NCBI GenBank assembly: GCA_052387095.1
Contig: JBQTJN010000063.1
Span: forward strand, 1 to 35,937
Source: JBQTJN01 sp052387095
GTDB taxonomy: Bacteria; Pseudomonadota; Alphaproteobacteria; Micavibrionales; Micavibrionaceae
Reading direction: 5' to 3'
DNA length: 35,937 bases
A program made the translations under genes and the position numbers. The notes beneath the pieces were generated by a model. That model made no database searches. It was given only the letters and a program-made list of their open reading frames with translations, and was not told where the DNA came from. Positions 6,311 to 14,512 of the stretch are shown here, piece after piece; positions within the stretch are counted from its first letter, which is position 1, and each line of letters starts with the position of its first letter.

Positions 6311-7930
6311 GTGTTTTTCATGTTGGATGTCGATACAGATATTGCCCTCGCCTGCCGGACCTGGGCCTTCGAAGAAGCTAAATCCGTTCTCAAAAAACTG
6401 AGCGGCAAGCGGCCGGAAAAAGGCTATGTACTTTTTGAAACCGGATACGGTCCATCGGGCCTTCCGCACATCGGAACGTTCGGAGAGAATTGCCGCACGG
6501 CCATGGTTTTACGCGCTTTTCAGCGTATCAGTGATATTCCCGCCAAGATGATCTGTTTCTCCGATGACATGGATGGTCTGCGTAAAATTCCGGATAATAT
6601 CCCTAATCCGGAGATGCTTGGGAGCAGTATCGGCATGCCCCTGACCCGGGTTCCGAATCCCTTTCCAAGCGCCCATAAAAGTTTCGGTGAGCACAATAAT
6701 GCCGCCCTAAAAGAATTTCTGGATAAGTTCGGATTCGACTATGAATTCATCTCCTCGACGGCCTATTACACCTCCGGTCGATTCGATGAGGCCCTTTTAA
6801 AGATGCTGCAGAATCACGAATCTATTAAGAAAGCGGTCCTGCCGATTCTGGGGGCGGAACGCGCAGGAACTTACAGTCCTTTCCTGCCGGTTTCGCCTAA
6901 AACGGGGCGGGTTTTGCAGGTCCCGGTACTGGAAACAAACCCCGATAAGGGCACCGTTACCTTTGAGGATGAGGACGGAGTGAGAACGGAAGTGCCGGTC
7001 ACAGGCGGCCACGTCAAGGCGCAGTGGCGCGCCGACTGGGCCCTGCGCTGGTATGCGCTGGATGTCGACTATGAAATGTCCGGCAAAGACCTGGCCAGCG
7101 CCGCGGATATATCCGGCCGGATCGTGGAGATTCTGGGCCGGAAAAGACCGGCCGGATTCCATTACGAAATGTTCCTTGATGAAAAAGGTGAGAAGATCTC
7201 CAAGTCCAAAGGCAATGGCCTGACCCTGGAAGACTGGCTTGCTTACGCCCCGCACGAGAGCCTCGCCTATTATATGTTCCAGCGGCCGACCTCGGCCAAG
7301 AAGCTTTATTTCGATATCATCCCGAAGGCTGTCGATGAATACATTACCTTTGCCGAGAAGCTGCTGACCCAGGATGACAAGGCGAAGCTGGATAACCCGG
7401 CCTGGTATATTCATGGCGGCACATTGCCCAACTCCCAGAGAACGCCGGTCTCCTTCGCGCTGCTCCTGAATCTTGCCAGCGCCTCGAATGCCAGCAACAA
7501 GGAAACCATGTGGGGTTTCATTAAACGCTATAGCCCAGGCGCAACACCGGACAATGCCCCATTCCTCGACCGGCTCATCGAATATGCCGTGAAGTATTAC
7601 GAGGACTTGGTCCTTCCTGCCAAAACCTACCGCCTGCCTTCGCCCCGCGAACGGACGGCACTGGAAGACCTGGCGAAACGGCTGGAAGCCCTGCCCGCGG
7701 GGGCGGACGGCGAAACCATCCAGAGCGAGGTCTTTGCCGCCGGCAAGGAGAACGGGTACGAGAAGGAGACTTTAAGGGAGTGGTTTCAGGCCATATATCA
7801 GGTGCTGCTGGGGCAGGACCAGGGCCCGCGCTTCGGATCGTTTATCCAGCTCTACGGGATCCCGGCGACCACCGACCTTATAAAGAAGGGTCTTTCGGGA
7901 GCGCTGGCCGCCAATTCTAAGGCCGCGTAA
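6311..7930 (+). CDS. lysK: Lysyl-tRNA synthetase, class I
   Basis: 539 aa from GTG at 6311; ATG at 6320 is an equally possible start and neither has a clear Shine-Dalgarno. The enzyme charges tRNA-Lys with lysine at the expense of ATP. It belongs to class I: the HIGH signature is GPSGLPHIG (about 47-55) and the KMSKS loop is KISKS (about 296-300). Class II LysRS motifs are absent. Length and the ETGYGPSGLPHIGTFGE block match the archaeal/alphaproteobacterial LysK family. The C-terminal helical region (about 370-539) would recognise the anticodon. It is transcribed alone, away from the lysine-rich 53-aa protein, and is followed by a type B repeat and a hairpin. Confidence 0.95.
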   Translation: MFFMLDVDTDIALACRTWAFEEAKSVLKKLSGKRPEKGYVLFETGYGPSGLPHIGTFGENCRTAMVLRAFQRISDIPAKMICFSDDMDGLRKIPDNIPNPEMLGSSIGMPLTRVPNPFPSAHKSFGEHNNAALKEFLDKFGFDYEFISSTAYYTSGRFDEALLKMLQNHESIKKAVLPILGAERAGTYSPFLPVSPKTGRVLQVPVLETNPDKGTVTFEDEDGVRTEVPVTGGHVKAQWRADWALRWYALDVDYEMSGKDLASAADISGRIVEILGRKRPAGFHYEMFLDEKGEKISKSKGNGLTLEDWLAYAPHESLAYYMFQRPTSAKKLYFDIIPKAVDEYITFAEKLLTQDDKAKLDNPAWYIHGGTLPNSQRTPVSFALLLNLASASNASNKETMWGFIKRYSPGATPDNAPFLDRLIEYAVKYYEDLVLPAKTYRLPSPRERTALEDLAKRLEALPAGADGETIQSEVFAAGKENGYEKETLREWFQAIYQVLLGQDQGPRFGSFIQLYGIPATTDLIKKGLSGALAANSKAA

Positions 7931-7941
7931 ATATATCGCTG

Positions 7942-8023
7942 GTCACCCCCGCCCCCGAGCGGGGGTCCATACATAAGAGCCCTGAAGATCTTATATATAG
8001 GCCCCGCTCAAGCCGGGGGCGAC
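7942..8023. repeat. Paired palindromic repeat, type B copy 2
   Basis: gtcacccccgcccccgagcg...tccatacataag at the left and ttatatataggccccgctcaagccgg at the right repeat the plan of the copy at 5861-5943. It begins 11 bases after the lysK stop. Confidence 0.8.
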
Positions 8024-8040
8024 ACCTGAGGTGTCGCTTT
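8019..8040 (+). terminator. Possible terminator after lysK
   Basis: gcgacacc (8019-8026) and ggtgtcgc (8030-8037) form an 8-bp stem with a 3-base loop, followed by only three T residues. It overlaps the end of the type B repeat. Confidence 0.45.
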
Positions 8041-8106
8041 AATCAAAAATTAAGGGTTGTCCTTTAGATTTATAGGCGGGAGTACAGGAATCCGGGGCCC
8101 TTGAAT

Positions 8107-8616
8107 ATGTTCAGCCTTTTTTCATCCAGAGAGCAATCCGAGCAAATTCTCGCCATGATCGATGAGTTCGAGATGTTCTGCCGCGGCGAAAAATTCATGG
8201 CCCCCGACCAGTTCCGCGAAATTAACGAAGAGATCAGCGTCTCCGCGGTTATGCGCATCGGCAAGCACCGCCTCGACCGTTCCAAGGATGGCGCGCATCT
8301 TATATGGATCGCCCCTGATAAAAGCAAACATGATCTCGGCCCTGTCAATAATCTGAATATCATGCGCGACTGCCCCGGCTTTCACCGCAGCCGTTCCCTG
8401 CTGCTGGGGCGCGACGATGTGCTTGAAACCAAGCTGATCAATGTGCCCTCAATCAAAAAGAATATCAGTGTCGTTAAAATGAAAGACGGCAGTATCGGGT
8501 ATGGACCCAATTACAAGATTGCGCTGCGCAATGCCGCGCTCAAGATGCATCTGAAGCGCGAATTTTCCCGCGCCAGCCTGCTCAGTTTCTGGCGTTCTTC
8601 CCACGGCAATGCATAA
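8107..8616 (+). CDS. Conserved-looking protein of unknown function, 169 aa
   Basis: ATG at 8107 (MFSLFSSREQSEQ) was chosen; TTG at 8101 is in frame and possible. No membrane segment or signal peptide is seen. The N-terminal 45 residues are acidic and helical. A middle part (VMRIGKHRLDRSKDGAHLIWIAP) and the end (GYGPNYKIALRNAALKMHLKREFS) are basic and could bind nucleic acid, but I recognise no family. The tail RASLLSFWRSSHGNA is repeated, with changes, just downstream at 8657-8704, indicating a partial duplication at the 3' end. The gene stands alone between intergenic repeats. Confidence 0.65.
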   Translation: MFSLFSSREQSEQILAMIDEFEMFCRGEKFMAPDQFREINEEISVSAVMRIGKHRLDRSKDGAHLIWIAPDKSKHDLGPVNNLNIMRDCPGFHRSRSLLLGRDDVLETKLINVPSIKKNISVVKMKDGSIGYGPNYKIALRNAALKMHLKREFSRASLLSFWRSSHGNA

Positions 8617-8630
8617 ACTTCTTTTTTAGA

Positions 8631-8658
8631 AGCAAACAAACCTGCGGTTTGCTTTGCG
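8631..8658. repeat. 28-base hairpin repeat, copy 1 (type C)
   Basis: Identical over 28 bases to 14407-14434. The core caaacc-tgc-ggtttg extends outward as gcaaa/tttgc with a single bulged C, giving an 11-bp stem. It lies between the two versions of the gene tail. Confidence 0.75.
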
Positions 8659-8704
8659 CGCCAGCCTGTTCAGTTTCTGGAAATCCACGCACGGGAACGT
8701 CTAA
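8657..8704 (+). pseudogene. Duplicated 3' tail of the upstream unknown gene
   Basis: Read from 8657 this segment encodes RASLFSFWKSTHGNV and a TAA. It matches the last 15 residues of the gene ending at 8616 (RASLLSFWRSSHGNA) at 10 of 15 positions and the remaining differences are mostly conservative. It is offset by 88 bases, so it is out of frame with the gene and has no start of its own. The best reading is a remnant of a tandem duplication, or the original gene end displaced by insertion of the hairpin element. Confidence 0.7.
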
Positions 8705-8710
8705 TTCCTG

Positions 8711-8751
8711 TCGTCATCGCGAGCAGGCGAAAGCCTGCGTGGCGATGACGA
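8711..8751. repeat. Palindromic repeat related to type A
   Basis: tcgtcatcgcgagcaggc and gcctgcgtggcgatgacga form a long imperfect hairpin with a gaaa loop. The tcgtcatcgcgag arm resembles the cgtcattgcgag arm of type A. Confidence 0.7.
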
Positions 8752-8798
8752 TAAGAGTGGAGGATGACGTTTTAAATATTCCATGCTAGCCTCCCTGC

Positions 8799-11573
8799 AT
8801 GTCCCGGAATCAGAGTCTGCCCGCTTCCCACAATATTCTTCTTCCCAGCATTGACGCGCTCACTGTCAATGCGAACCGCGCATGCGTGCTGAGCACGGAC
8901 GGCGAGCTTAAAACCCTGACCCATGAACAGGCGCGGATGGCGCTGCACAGGAAGCCGGTTCTTGTCTGCCATGCGCCCTATACGCGTGCACGGCTGCAGA
9001 CCAAGGATTTATTTGGGTTCGATGTGCTTGAATTATACGCGTTTGTGCACCCGGCGCGGTTCTGCGTGCCGACGCCGCATGGTTTATGCAAGGCACTGGG
9101 CCTCAGTGCGCCCGCTTCCGCCGACGACATGCCGGGAGCGCTGTTCGATATTACGCGCGCGCTGTTGCAAGATCTCTCATTCGATCCCTATAAGGCCAAG
9201 GCGGACCCGCTCAGCATAGCCGCTGTGATGGGGCTGAACGGCAAGGGCTGGCCATGGGCTAAATATATGCATGCGGCGCTGGGGGCGAGCTATGACGCGG
9301 CGGCGATTGTGACGGGTAAGACGTCACTCAATGTCTGGCGGCATTTGCCGGAATGGGCGGAGGAAGCGCCGGAGCCGCCCGCAGGGCATTTCGGTGTGAG
9401 CGCCGGGGAAGCGACGGAACGACTCGAGCGGCTGTTGCAACAGGGCGAAGGACGGCCGGAAGCGCGCGAAGAACAGAAAGAATACGCGGCGCATATTGCA
9501 AAAATGTTTGCGCCCGCTGAAAATATCGAAACGCCCCATGTCGTATTGGCGGAGGCCGGAACGGGCGTTGGCAAGACGCTCGGTTATATTGCCCCCGCGA
9601 GCGTGTGGGCTGAAAAGAATAATGGTCCTGTCTGGATATCGACTTACACGAAAAACCTGCAGCGTCAGATTAACCAGGAACTGGACCGGCTTTACCCGGA
9701 TCCTGAATTAAAGGACCTGCATGTCGGCATCCGCAAGGGGCGGGAGAATTATCTCTGTCTGCTTAATTTTGAGGATACCGCCGCGGGAGCGGGGCTCGCG
9801 CATCATATTAACCACGCGGTGGGAGCGGGGCTGATGGCGCGCTGGATCGCGGCGTCCAAGGATGGCGATATGCATGGCGGGGATTTCCCCGGCTGGCTGC
9901 CGTCCCTGATCGGGTTCCAGTACAGCACCGGCCTCGCCGACCGGAGGGGGGAATGTATTTACTCGGCTTGCGACCATTATCACCGGTGTTTTGTCGAGCA
10001 CAGCGTGCGGAAATCGAAACGGGCCAGAATCGTCGTGGCCAACCATGCGCTGGTGATGATCCAATCGGCGTTGAGCCAGCCAGGGGATGATTTGCCGGGG
10101 CGTTATATATTCGATGAGGGGCATCATTTGTTCAGCGCGGCTGACAGCGCCTTTGCGGGACACTTAAGTGCGCGGGAGAGCCGCGACCTGCGGCGGTGGA
10201 TACTCGGCGCGGAAGGGGGACGCAAATCACGGGCGCGCGGGCTGACGCGGCGGGCGGAGGATTTGCTTGAGGGCGATGCAAAGGGCCTCGAGATTCTGCA
10301 GGAGATTTTGCACCGTGCCGGTATGCTGAGCGCGGAGGGCTGGGCAAAGCGATTGAAAGACAGCGCGCCGATGGGCCCGGCCGAGCAGTTTTTCATGCTG
10401 GTCTATAAACAGGTGCAGGCGAGAGCCAGGGGGCGCGACGAAGGGTATTCATTGGAGTGCGAGGTTCACCCGATGATCGAACTGATACCGAAGTGCGGGC
10501 GCGAGCTGCGCTTGGCCCTGACCGCCCTGCAGGCGCCGATGAATGCGCTGGCGGGTTTGTTCCGCAGGAAACTGGCGGATGATGCGGGGCTGCTGGACGG
10601 TGATACGCGCAGGCGTCTGGAATCGCTGGCGGCGGCGATCGAGCGGCGCAGCCGCATGACATTGCAGCACTGGATCGAGATTCTGGAATCGATGGAATAC
10701 GGTTATACGCGCGCACAGTTCGTAGACTGGATGGAAGTGGAGCGCATGGACGGGCAGAGCGTCGATATCGGGCTCTACCGGCACTGGGTCGATCCCATGA
10801 AACCGTTCGCCGCGTCTTTGAAGCCGCACCTGCAAGGCATGGCGGTGACGTCGGCAACGCTGCGTGATCATGAGGGCGAGGATGAGGCGGCGTGGGCGGC
10901 AGCGCGCATGCGGGCCGGAGCAGATACATTGAGCACGGATATACAGGCGGCGTCATTCCCCTCGCCGTTCGATTACGCCGCGCAGACAAAGATTTACATC
11001 ATCAATGATGTGAATAAATTTGAGAACGACCAGGTGGCCGGCGCCTATCGCGCTTTGTTCGAAGCCAGCCGCGGCGGCGGGCTCGGATTGTTCACATCGA
11101 TCCAACGCTTACGCAAGGTGCATGAGAAAATCGCGCCGCCACTGGCGGAGCAGGAGATGACATTATACGCGCAGCATATCGACAATATCGATACCGGCAC
11201 GCTGGTGGATATTTTCCGCGAAGATGTCCATGCCTGCCTTCTCGGGACCGACGCGGTGCGCGACGGCGTTGATGTGCCGGGTGAAGCGTTGCGGCTTATC
11301 GTCTTTGACCGTGTGCCGTGGCCGCGGCCGACGATTTTGCACAAGGCACGGCGCACAGCGACGGGGGGGCGCGAGTATGACGAGATGCTGACGCGCCTCA
11401 AGCTTAAGCAGGCGTTTGGGCGGCTGATACGGCGGGCGGATGACCGGGGCGTGTTCGTGATGCTGGATTCCGGCTTTCCCTCCCGCCTGCACAGCGCCTT
11501 TCCGAAGGATGTGGAGATTATCAAGACGGGCCTGGCCGAGGCGATTAAGGGAATCGGGGAATTCCTTGCCTGA
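8799..11573 (+). CDS. DinG/Rad3(XPD)-family ATP-dependent DNA helicase with Fe-S cluster
   Basis: 924 aa. An N-terminal region of about 200 residues (including LFGFDVLELYAFVHPARFC) precedes a superfamily 2 helicase core of the DinG/XPD type, a 5'-3' unwinding family. Motif I is AEAGTGVGKT (251-260), motif II is DEGHH (439-443), motif III is VTSATL (about 682) and motif VI is QAFGRLIRR (about 870). Four Cys at about 320, 386, 391 and 397 lie between motifs I and II, where DinG and XPD bind a 4Fe-4S cluster. The N-terminal part might be a relic of the exonuclease-like domain of some DinG proteins, but no DEDD catalytic residues are evident. No operon partner is present. Confidence 0.88.
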   Translation: MSRNQSLPASHNILLPSIDALTVNANRACVLSTDGELKTLTHEQARMALHRKPVLVCHAPYTRARLQTKDLFGFDVLELYAFVHPARFCVPTPHGLCKALGLSAPASADDMPGALFDITRALLQDLSFDPYKAKADPLSIAAVMGLNGKGWPWAKYMHAALGASYDAAAIVTGKTSLNVWRHLPEWAEEAPEPPAGHFGVSAGEATERLERLLQQGEGRPEAREEQKEYAAHIAKMFAPAENIETPHVVLAEAGTGVGKTLGYIAPASVWAEKNNGPVWISTYTKNLQRQINQELDRLYPDPELKDLHVGIRKGRENYLCLLNFEDTAAGAGLAHHINHAVGAGLMARWIAASKDGDMHGGDFPGWLPSLIGFQYSTGLADRRGECIYSACDHYHRCFVEHSVRKSKRARIVVANHALVMIQSALSQPGDDLPGRYIFDEGHHLFSAADSAFAGHLSARESRDLRRWILGAEGGRKSRARGLTRRAEDLLEGDAKGLEILQEILHRAGMLSAEGWAKRLKDSAPMGPAEQFFMLVYKQVQARARGRDEGYSLECEVHPMIELIPKCGRELRLALTALQAPMNALAGLFRRKLADDAGLLDGDTRRRLESLAAAIERRSRMTLQHWIEILESMEYGYTRAQFVDWMEVERMDGQSVDIGLYRHWVDPMKPFAASLKPHLQGMAVTSATLRDHEGEDEAAWAAARMRAGADTLSTDIQAASFPSPFDYAAQTKIYIINDVNKFENDQVAGAYRALFEASRGGGLGLFTSIQRLRKVHEKIAPPLAEQEMTLYAQHIDNIDTGTLVDIFREDVHACLLGTDAVRDGVDVPGEALRLIVFDRVPWPRPTILHKARRTATGGREYDEMLTRLKLKQAFGRLIRRADDRGVFVMLDSGFPSRLHSAFPKDVEIIKTGLAEAIKGIGEFLA

Positions 11574-11613
11574 AATCCTTTATAATTATATAAATCCCGA
11601 TAAATTAGCTATC

Positions 11614-11664
11614 GCATCCCAAACTTGATTTGGGATCCATGGATCCTGACTTACGTCAGGATGC
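11614..11664. repeat. Double-hairpin repeat, type D
   Basis: Two adjacent perfect or near-perfect palindromes, atcccaaa-cttga-tttgggat (11616-11636) and atcctgac-ttac-gtcaggat (11643-11662), are bracketed by gcatcc and ggatgc. It lies between the helicase and pabB. Confidence 0.8.
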
Positions 11665-11691
11665 AAAATTGATGGGGAAAGCATTGAGAAG

Positions 11692-12966
11692 ATGAAGCCC
11701 TTTATTTATGAATTTTCCGGCCTGCGGGCCGAAGCGGTTTTTTCGGCCCTCGCGGATCAGCCCTATAGCCTGTTTCTCGACAGCGCGGACCGTGGGCATA
11801 AGGGCGGACAGTGTTCCTACATCGCGGCGTTTCCAGATGAGATTATTGAAGGGCGGGATTTTGAACAGTTGCAGGGGCGGCTGGATTTTCACGGGCTGAA
11901 CAAGGAGCGCGTTGAAGGGTTACCGTCGTTCCAGAGCGGCGCGGCGGGGTTGTTCACCTATGAAGGGGATATCCGGGCCGGCATTTATAGCCAGGTGATG
12001 GCATTCGATCATGCGCAGGATAAAGCGTGGCTGATTATTCATGAGGGCACGCAGGAAGAAGCCGATGAAAAGCGCGACCGGTTTTTAACGAAGAAAAATT
12101 CTTCTGCTGCACAAGCCGATATTGAATGGGGGGCGCAGACGAAGCCGGCGCTTTACAAGCAGCACGTAAAACAGGTTATCGATTATGTCTGCGCCGGGGA
12201 TATTTTTCAGGCCAATCTCAGCCAGAAATTCGAGGCGGATCTTCCGGGAAATTTTGATGCTTATGCGCATTACCTGCATTTGCGGGAGGTTAATCCCGCG
12301 CCTTATGCGGCATTTATGAATTTCGGGGATATGAAAATATCTTCTGCCTCGCCGGAAAGTTTTCTGAAGGTTGAAAACGGGATCGTCGAGACGCGGCCGA
12401 TTAAGGGCACACAGCCGCGCGATGCCAATCCGGTGCAGGACGCGCAGAATAAAACTGAGCTGCTGAACAGCGCCAAGGACCGGGCGGAAAATATCATGAT
12501 CGTCGATCTGCTCCGTAATGACCTTTCGAAAGTCTGCGCAGCCGCGAGCGTTGAGGTTGCGGATCTGTGCCGCCTCGAGAGTTTTTCCGGTGTGCATCAC
12601 CTGGTGTCGACCGTGCGGGGGCGGTTGCGGGAGGATAAAACGGTGCTGGATGCCCTGGCAGCGTGCTTCCCCGGTGGATCCGTCACCGGCGCCCCGAAAA
12701 TCCGCGCCATGGAAATTCTCAGTGAGATTGAAGGCGAGAAACGCGGGCCTTATTGCGGGTCGGTCGGTTACTTTGGTTTTGACGGTGCGATGCAGAGCAA
12801 TATCCTGATCCGCACGCTTGTCTATGAAGGCGCGAAAGTCAGTTTCCGCACCGGCGGCGGCATTACGGCGCAATCGGACGCTGATGCGGAATACCAGGAA
12901 ACGATGGACAAGGCGGCGCGTATTTTTACCAGCTTCGAAAACACAAAACAAAGACGGTCGGCATGA
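11692..12966 (+). CDS. pabB: Aminodeoxychorismate synthase component I (PabB)
   Basis: 424 aa. It turns chorismate plus ammonia into 4-amino-4-deoxychorismate, the first step of p-aminobenzoate and hence folate synthesis. The chorismate-binding domain fills the C-terminal 280 residues, with AGDIFQANLSQKF (about 168-180), the active-site PIKGT (236-240), ENIMIVDLLRND, and FPGGSVTGAPK. PIKGT with a Lys is typical of PabB, while anthranilate synthase TrpE usually has PIAGT. That separates the two, as does the pabC neighbour. The N-terminal domain is short. The gene overlaps pabA by four bases (ATGA), so translation is probably coupled. Confidence 0.93.
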   Translation: MKPFIYEFSGLRAEAVFSALADQPYSLFLDSADRGHKGGQCSYIAAFPDEIIEGRDFEQLQGRLDFHGLNKERVEGLPSFQSGAAGLFTYEGDIRAGIYSQVMAFDHAQDKAWLIIHEGTQEEADEKRDRFLTKKNSSAAQADIEWGAQTKPALYKQHVKQVIDYVCAGDIFQANLSQKFEADLPGNFDAYAHYLHLREVNPAPYAAFMNFGDMKISSASPESFLKVENGIVETRPIKGTQPRDANPVQDAQNKTELLNSAKDRAENIMIVDLLRNDLSKVCAAASVEVADLCRLESFSGVHHLVSTVRGRLREDKTVLDALAACFPGGSVTGAPKIRAMEILSEIEGEKRGPYCGSVGYFGFDGAMQSNILIRTLVYEGAKVSFRTGGGITAQSDADAEYQETMDKAARIFTSFENTKQRRSA

Positions 12967-13553
12967 TCCTGGTCATCGATCACCGCGATTCATTCGTTCA
13001 CAACCTGGCGCGGTGCGCAGAGCTGGCAGGATCAGCGTATATGATCAGAAATTGCGATGAGATTAATGCAGCTGAGGCAGCGCAGATGAGCCCGGAAGCC
13101 ATTATTCTCTCGTCCGGGCCATGTACGCCTACGGAGGCCGGGGTCAGCGTCGAATTGATCCGTGCACTGGGGGGGCGCGTTCCTTTTCTCGGGGTTTGTC
13201 TGGGCCATCAATGTATAGGCGCTGCCTATGGGGCACGGATCGTGCGCAGCGCGCCGATGCACGGCATGGCGAGCGTTATTCATCATAATGGTGAGGGCGT
13301 TTTTGAAAACATGCCACAGGATTTTGAAGGCGGACGGTATCATTCTCTAGCGGTGGAGCTGGATGCGGACTCGCCACTGAAAATCACCGCGCGGACGGAA
13401 GACGGAATTATCATGGGGCTGCAGCATGAAACCTATCCTGTATATGGCGTGCAGTTTCATCCGGAATCGATCCTGACGGCGCAGGGTATGGAGATCATCC
13501 GGAATTTTGTGAATATTGCGCAGGCGCGGCCCCGGCACAAGGGCGCCGCATGA
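12963..13553 (+). CDS. pabA: Aminodeoxychorismate synthase component II, glutamine amidotransferase (PabA)
   Basis: 196 aa, standard length. It hydrolyses glutamine and passes the ammonia to PabB. The class I amidotransferase triad is complete: Cys79 in GVCLGHQ, and His166 and Glu168 in VQFHPES. The N-terminal MILVIDHRDSFVHNL is the usual opening, though most relatives have D-N-Y/F where this has D-H-R. The start ATG overlaps the pabB stop and the stop overlaps the pabC start, each as ATGA. A TrpG role is possible in principle, but no trp genes are near. Confidence 0.92.
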   Translation: MILVIDHRDSFVHNLARCAELAGSAYMIRNCDEINAAEAAQMSPEAIILSSGPCTPTEAGVSVELIRALGGRVPFLGVCLGHQCIGAAYGARIVRSAPMHGMASVIHHNGEGVFENMPQDFEGGRYHSLAVELDADSPLKITARTEDGIIMGLQHETYPVYGVQFHPESILTAQGMEIIRNFVNIAQARPRHKGAA

Positions 13554-14350
13554 GCGTGATCTGGCATAACGGGATTTTCAAAAATGACGAGCCGGTGCTG
13601 GAGCCCTCCGACCGGCTGCGCCTCGGTGATGGCGTATTCGACACGATGCTGGCGGTGAATGGGCGGCCGGTGTTTGGGCCGCTGCATTTCCAGCGTCTGA
13701 TGTTCCATGCCAGCGTGCTCGATATTTCCTATGATATCGTCGGGGAAGTTTTTGAAAATGCGGCGCTGGAACTTTTGCAGCGTAACGGCAAGATGAGCGG
13801 CTCTATGATACTCCGCACCCTGCTCACGCGCGGGCCGTCGGAAGGGGCGCTGAGAATCCCGGCGAATCAGAAGCCGCAAATGCTAATGCGGATTAGCGAT
13901 GCCGCGGTGCCACTGGAAAGCCTGAATGTTGTAATCGCACAGAATGTACGGCGCAATGAGGGCTCGCCGCTGTCGCGGATAAAATCGGTCAATTGCGGTG
14001 ACCAGATATTGGGGCTGCAGGAAGCGGCGGCGAAAAATGCGAATGATGCCATTCTTTTAAATAATGCGGGCCGTGTTACGTGCGCCAGCGCTGGGAATAT
14101 TTTTGTTGTGATTAATAACCGTCTGGTGACGCCGCCGCTGGAAGACGGCGTTATGGCCGGGATCCTCCGCGGGAAAATCATCGAGCGTTATGATGCCGCC
14201 GAATGCAGCTTAAGCGCCGATGACCTGATGAACAGCCCGGGGGTCTATATTACAAACAGCGTGCGCGGGGCGATTGCTATACGAAAGCTTAACGGGAAAG
14301 ACCTGCCGGAACCTGTCATGGCAATTGATCCTGAGATTCATTTAAGGTAA
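13550..14350 (+). CDS. pabC: Aminodeoxychorismate lyase (PabC), class IV aminotransferase fold
   Basis: 266 aa. Fold-type IV pyridoxal-phosphate enzyme that splits 4-amino-4-deoxychorismate into p-aminobenzoate and pyruvate. Visible features are the opening WHNGIF, GDGVFDTMLAVNG (about 26-38), the probable Schiff-base Lys145 in SRIKSVNCGDQILG, and GRVTCASAGNIFVV near residue 177. The family also contains branched-chain and D-amino-acid transaminases that look alike. The four-base overlap with pabA and the pabBA context decide the assignment. The set pabB-pabA-pabC therefore gives the whole route from chorismate to p-aminobenzoate. Confidence 0.88.
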   Translation: MSVIWHNGIFKNDEPVLEPSDRLRLGDGVFDTMLAVNGRPVFGPLHFQRLMFHASVLDISYDIVGEVFENAALELLQRNGKMSGSMILRTLLTRGPSEGALRIPANQKPQMLMRISDAAVPLESLNVVIAQNVRRNEGSPLSRIKSVNCGDQILGLQEAAAKNANDAILLNNAGRVTCASAGNIFVVINNRLVTPPLEDGVMAGILRGKIIERYDAAECSLSADDLMNSPGVYITNSVRGAIAIRKLNGKDLPEPVMAIDPEIHLR

Positions 14351-14355
14351 TTTAT

Positions 14356-14500
14356 GTCACCCCCGCCGCGAAGCAATGCCAAAGGCGTTGTTCGCGTTTT
14401 AAAAAGAGCAAACAAACCTGCGGTTTGCTTTGCGAGCGGGGGTCTACATATAAGATGATTGAAGAACTTATGTATGGATCCCCGCTTTCGCGGGGATGAC
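14356..14500. repeat. Type B repeat, copy 3, interrupted by an inserted segment
   Basis: The left hairpin is split: gtcacccccgc at 14356 continues only at 14434 as gagcgggggtc. The gap holds about 67 foreign bases that contain their own hairpins (cgcgaa...ttcgcg at about 14368-14396 and the 28-base repeat at 14407). The right arm (ttatgtatggatccccgctttcg) is intact. It separates pabC from the LOG gene. Confidence 0.75.
14407..14434. repeat. 28-base hairpin repeat, copy 2 (type C)
   Basis: Identical over 28 bases to 8631-8658 and here nested inside a type B repeat, so it was probably inserted after the type B copy formed. Confidence 0.8.
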
Positions 14501-14512
14501 ACCGGGGAGAAT

